Positions 62,861 to 64,000 of a DNA stretch of 64,000 nucleotides are shown piece by piece. A program made the translations under genes and the position numbers. Origin of the DNA: Streptomyces justiciae (GTDB taxonomy: Bacteria; Actinomycetota; Actinomycetes; Streptomycetales; Streptomycetaceae); NCBI RefSeq assembly GCF_015163075.1, contig NZ_JADDXU010000010.1, forward strand, positions 248,001 through 312,000, read 5' to 3'. The notes beneath the pieces were generated by a model. The model searched no databases. It was given only the letters and a program-made list of their open reading frames with translations, and had not been told where the DNA came from. Numbering within the stretch: position 1 is the stretch's first letter; every line of letters begins with the position of its first letter.

Positions 62861-64000
62861 TCAGGAATCCACCCGCAGGGTGAAGCCGACTCCCTCCAGG
62901 GCGAGTTCACGCAGCCACTCCTCCGACCGTGCCGCCGTCTCGGCGGCACGGTTCAGGCCGGGCGGCAGGGAGCCGTCCAGGACGTGACGGACGCCGAGGG
63001 CGAGGGTGCGGGAGACGCAGCGGGCCATCGCGCTCTCCTCCTCGTCCCCGGTCAGGTCGAGCAGATAGCTGCCCGACCAGGCCTGCCCCGCCGGACCGGC
63101 CACGTCCAGCGACACGACCAAGACCACCCGGTCCCGGTCGGCGTCCGTGGTCGGGTAGGTGGCCGCCAATTCCTGGGCCAGGGCGGCGATCCGGGCGTCG
63201 TCCCCCGCCTTCAGCTCCTCGAAGACATCGCCCCAGGCCTCCAGCCAGCCCTCCAGGCGCAGGGTGCCCCGGACGAAGGTCTGCGGTTTCCAGGCGGCCG
63301 GCATGCCGTACTGCTCGACGAAGGGCACGCTGTCGCGGTTCGGGTAGACCTCGAAGGTCTCCCCGTCGACGACGTGCCGCCGGGTCGCCTCCCACGGCCG
63401 CGCTGCGGTGGTCTCGGCGCCGTCCGCGAGGTAACGGGCGGGCGAGCGCAGGGCGTTGAGGACACCGAGGGGCGCCCAGCTGAAGCGGTACCTGAAGTCG
63501 TTCGGCACCGCGGGGATGCCGCCGCAGTACGAGGTGAGGCGGTACGAGGCCGCCGTGCCGTCGCCGATCGCGTCCCGGGCGCGGGCCACGAGGCTGTGCG
63601 CGAAGAGGTGGTCGATGCCCGGGTCGAGCCCGGCCTCGGTGAGGACGACGAGCCCGGCCGCGGCGGCAGCGGGGACCTGCTCCAGGACCGCGTCCGACAC
63701 ATAGCTGGAGCAGGCGAAGTGGGCCCGCGAGGCGACGCACACCGCGAGGATCTCGGCGTGCTCGGGCGCGGGCAGCATCGACACGACGACGTCCCCGGGC
63801 GCGAGGGCGGCCGTCAGCTTGTCCAGCGTGTAGGCGCGGGGCTCGGCGCGTCCGGTGAGGCCCAGCCGGTCGAGGGCCTCGGCCGCGCGTTCCTCGGTGC
63901 GATGCCAGACCCGCACCCGCTGGGCGCTCTCGCACAGCTTCGCCAGTCCGCTGCCCGTGGACAGTCCGGTGCCGATCCAGTGGACGGTGCCACTCGCGGG
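62861..64000 (-). CDS. saccharopine-dehydrogenase-like oxidoreductase, start beyond window
   Basis: NAD(P)-binding protein, at least 379 residues in the window, cut at its N-terminus. Reading past the first internal GTG (63916) the frame stays open to the edge and gives HWIGTGLSTGSGLAKLCE, a Rossmann GxGxxxG-type loop, so the true start lies beyond 64000. The rest has GDVVVSMLPAPEHAEIL, VLTEAGLDPGIDHLFAHSL and YCGGIPAVPNDFRYRFSWAP, as in saccharopine dehydrogenase/reductase families. It may act in lysine metabolism or on another amino-acid-derived substrate. It ends at 62861, directly next to the serine hydrolase stop (convergent). Confidence 0.85.
   Translation of the reverse strand, partial: PASGTVHWIGTGLSTGSGLAKLCESAQRVRVWHRTEERAAEALDRLGLTGRAEPRAYTLDKLTAALAPGDVVVSMLPAPEHAEILAVCVASRAHFACSSYVSDAVLEQVPAAAAAGLVVLTEAGLDPGIDHLFAHSLVARARDAIGDGTAASYRLTSYCGGIPAVPNDFRYRFSWAPLGVLNALRSPARYLADGAETTAARPWEATRRHVVDGETFEVYPNRDSVPFVEQYGMPAAWKPQTFVRGTLRLEGWLEAWGDVFEELKAGDDARIAALAQELAATYPTTDADRDRVVLVVSLDVAGPAGQAWSGSYLLDLTGDEEESAMARCVSRTLALGVRHVLDGSLPPGLNRAAETAARSEEWLRELALEGVGFTLRVDS

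Overview
The window looks like a piece of a Streptomyces chromosome. Base composition is very GC-rich with almost only G or C at third codon positions. Genes are packed in ATGA- or GTGA-coupled operons, GTG starts are common, several exported enzymes carry twin-arginine signals, and the gene families (secreted chitinase, laminarinase, tkt-tal-zwf-opcA-pgi-gnd, PaaX, AfsR-like STAND protein, Hanks-type kinase with a PQQ-like propeller) are typical of that genus. I count about 50 protein genes, and I saw no rRNA, tRNA, CRISPR array, insertion sequence or prophage.

Layout. 1-2.9 kb: a secreted chitinase under an operator-like inverted repeat, then a sulfotransferase facing it. 2.9-20.2 kb: a divergent carbohydrate island. 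Leftward run DeoR regulator, GH4, GH38 and GH29; rightward run a PfkB kinase, a lipoprotein binding protein, two ABC permeases, a GH2 enzyme, a Tat-exported phosphoesterase with a LamG-like domain and a Tat-exported PHP-domain protein. Together they look like capture, import, trimming and phosphorylation of a complex (possibly mannose/fucose/galactose-containing) glycan. 20.3-26.4 kb: a CoA-linked catabolic unit (MaoC hydratase, acyl-CoA ligase, amidohydrolase, SDR) with PaaX, MarR and IclR regulators around it. 26.5-36.7 kb: a secreted lipase-like hydrolase, a two-component system with a GNAT gene, an MMPL exporter, a 54-residue Cys/His protein, a lipoprotein L,D-transpeptidase, a GH16 laminarinase behind a perfect 18-bp LacI-type palindrome, and an AraC regulator. 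36.8-45.7 kb: the oxidative and non-oxidative pentose phosphate operon plus a histidine phosphatase. 45.7-52.2 kb: a repeat-rich membrane protein, then a quinate/shikimate-to-protocatechuate set (dehydroshikimate dehydratase fusion, AroE-type dehydrogenase, TetR, MHS transporter). 52.2-59.2 kb: a VOC protein, a frameshifted GT-B-like gene split at a 7-bp tandem repeat, a STAND/TPR protein lacking the Walker A lysine, and a divergent receptor kinase. 59.2-64 kb: a PPOX-type flavoprotein, a TetR/MFS efflux pair with a double operator, a serine hydrolase, and a saccharopine-dehydrogenase-like gene cut by the window edge.

The most unusual signals are the 7-bp repeat at 53336-53367 whose present copy number puts a gene out of frame (one copy fewer would restore it), a MarR gene whose only well-placed start is ATC, the STAND protein with a degenerate P-loop next to a sensor kinase, and the ABC/PfkB/GH4 combination in the glycan island. 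Calls are from reading the sequence; no database search was run.
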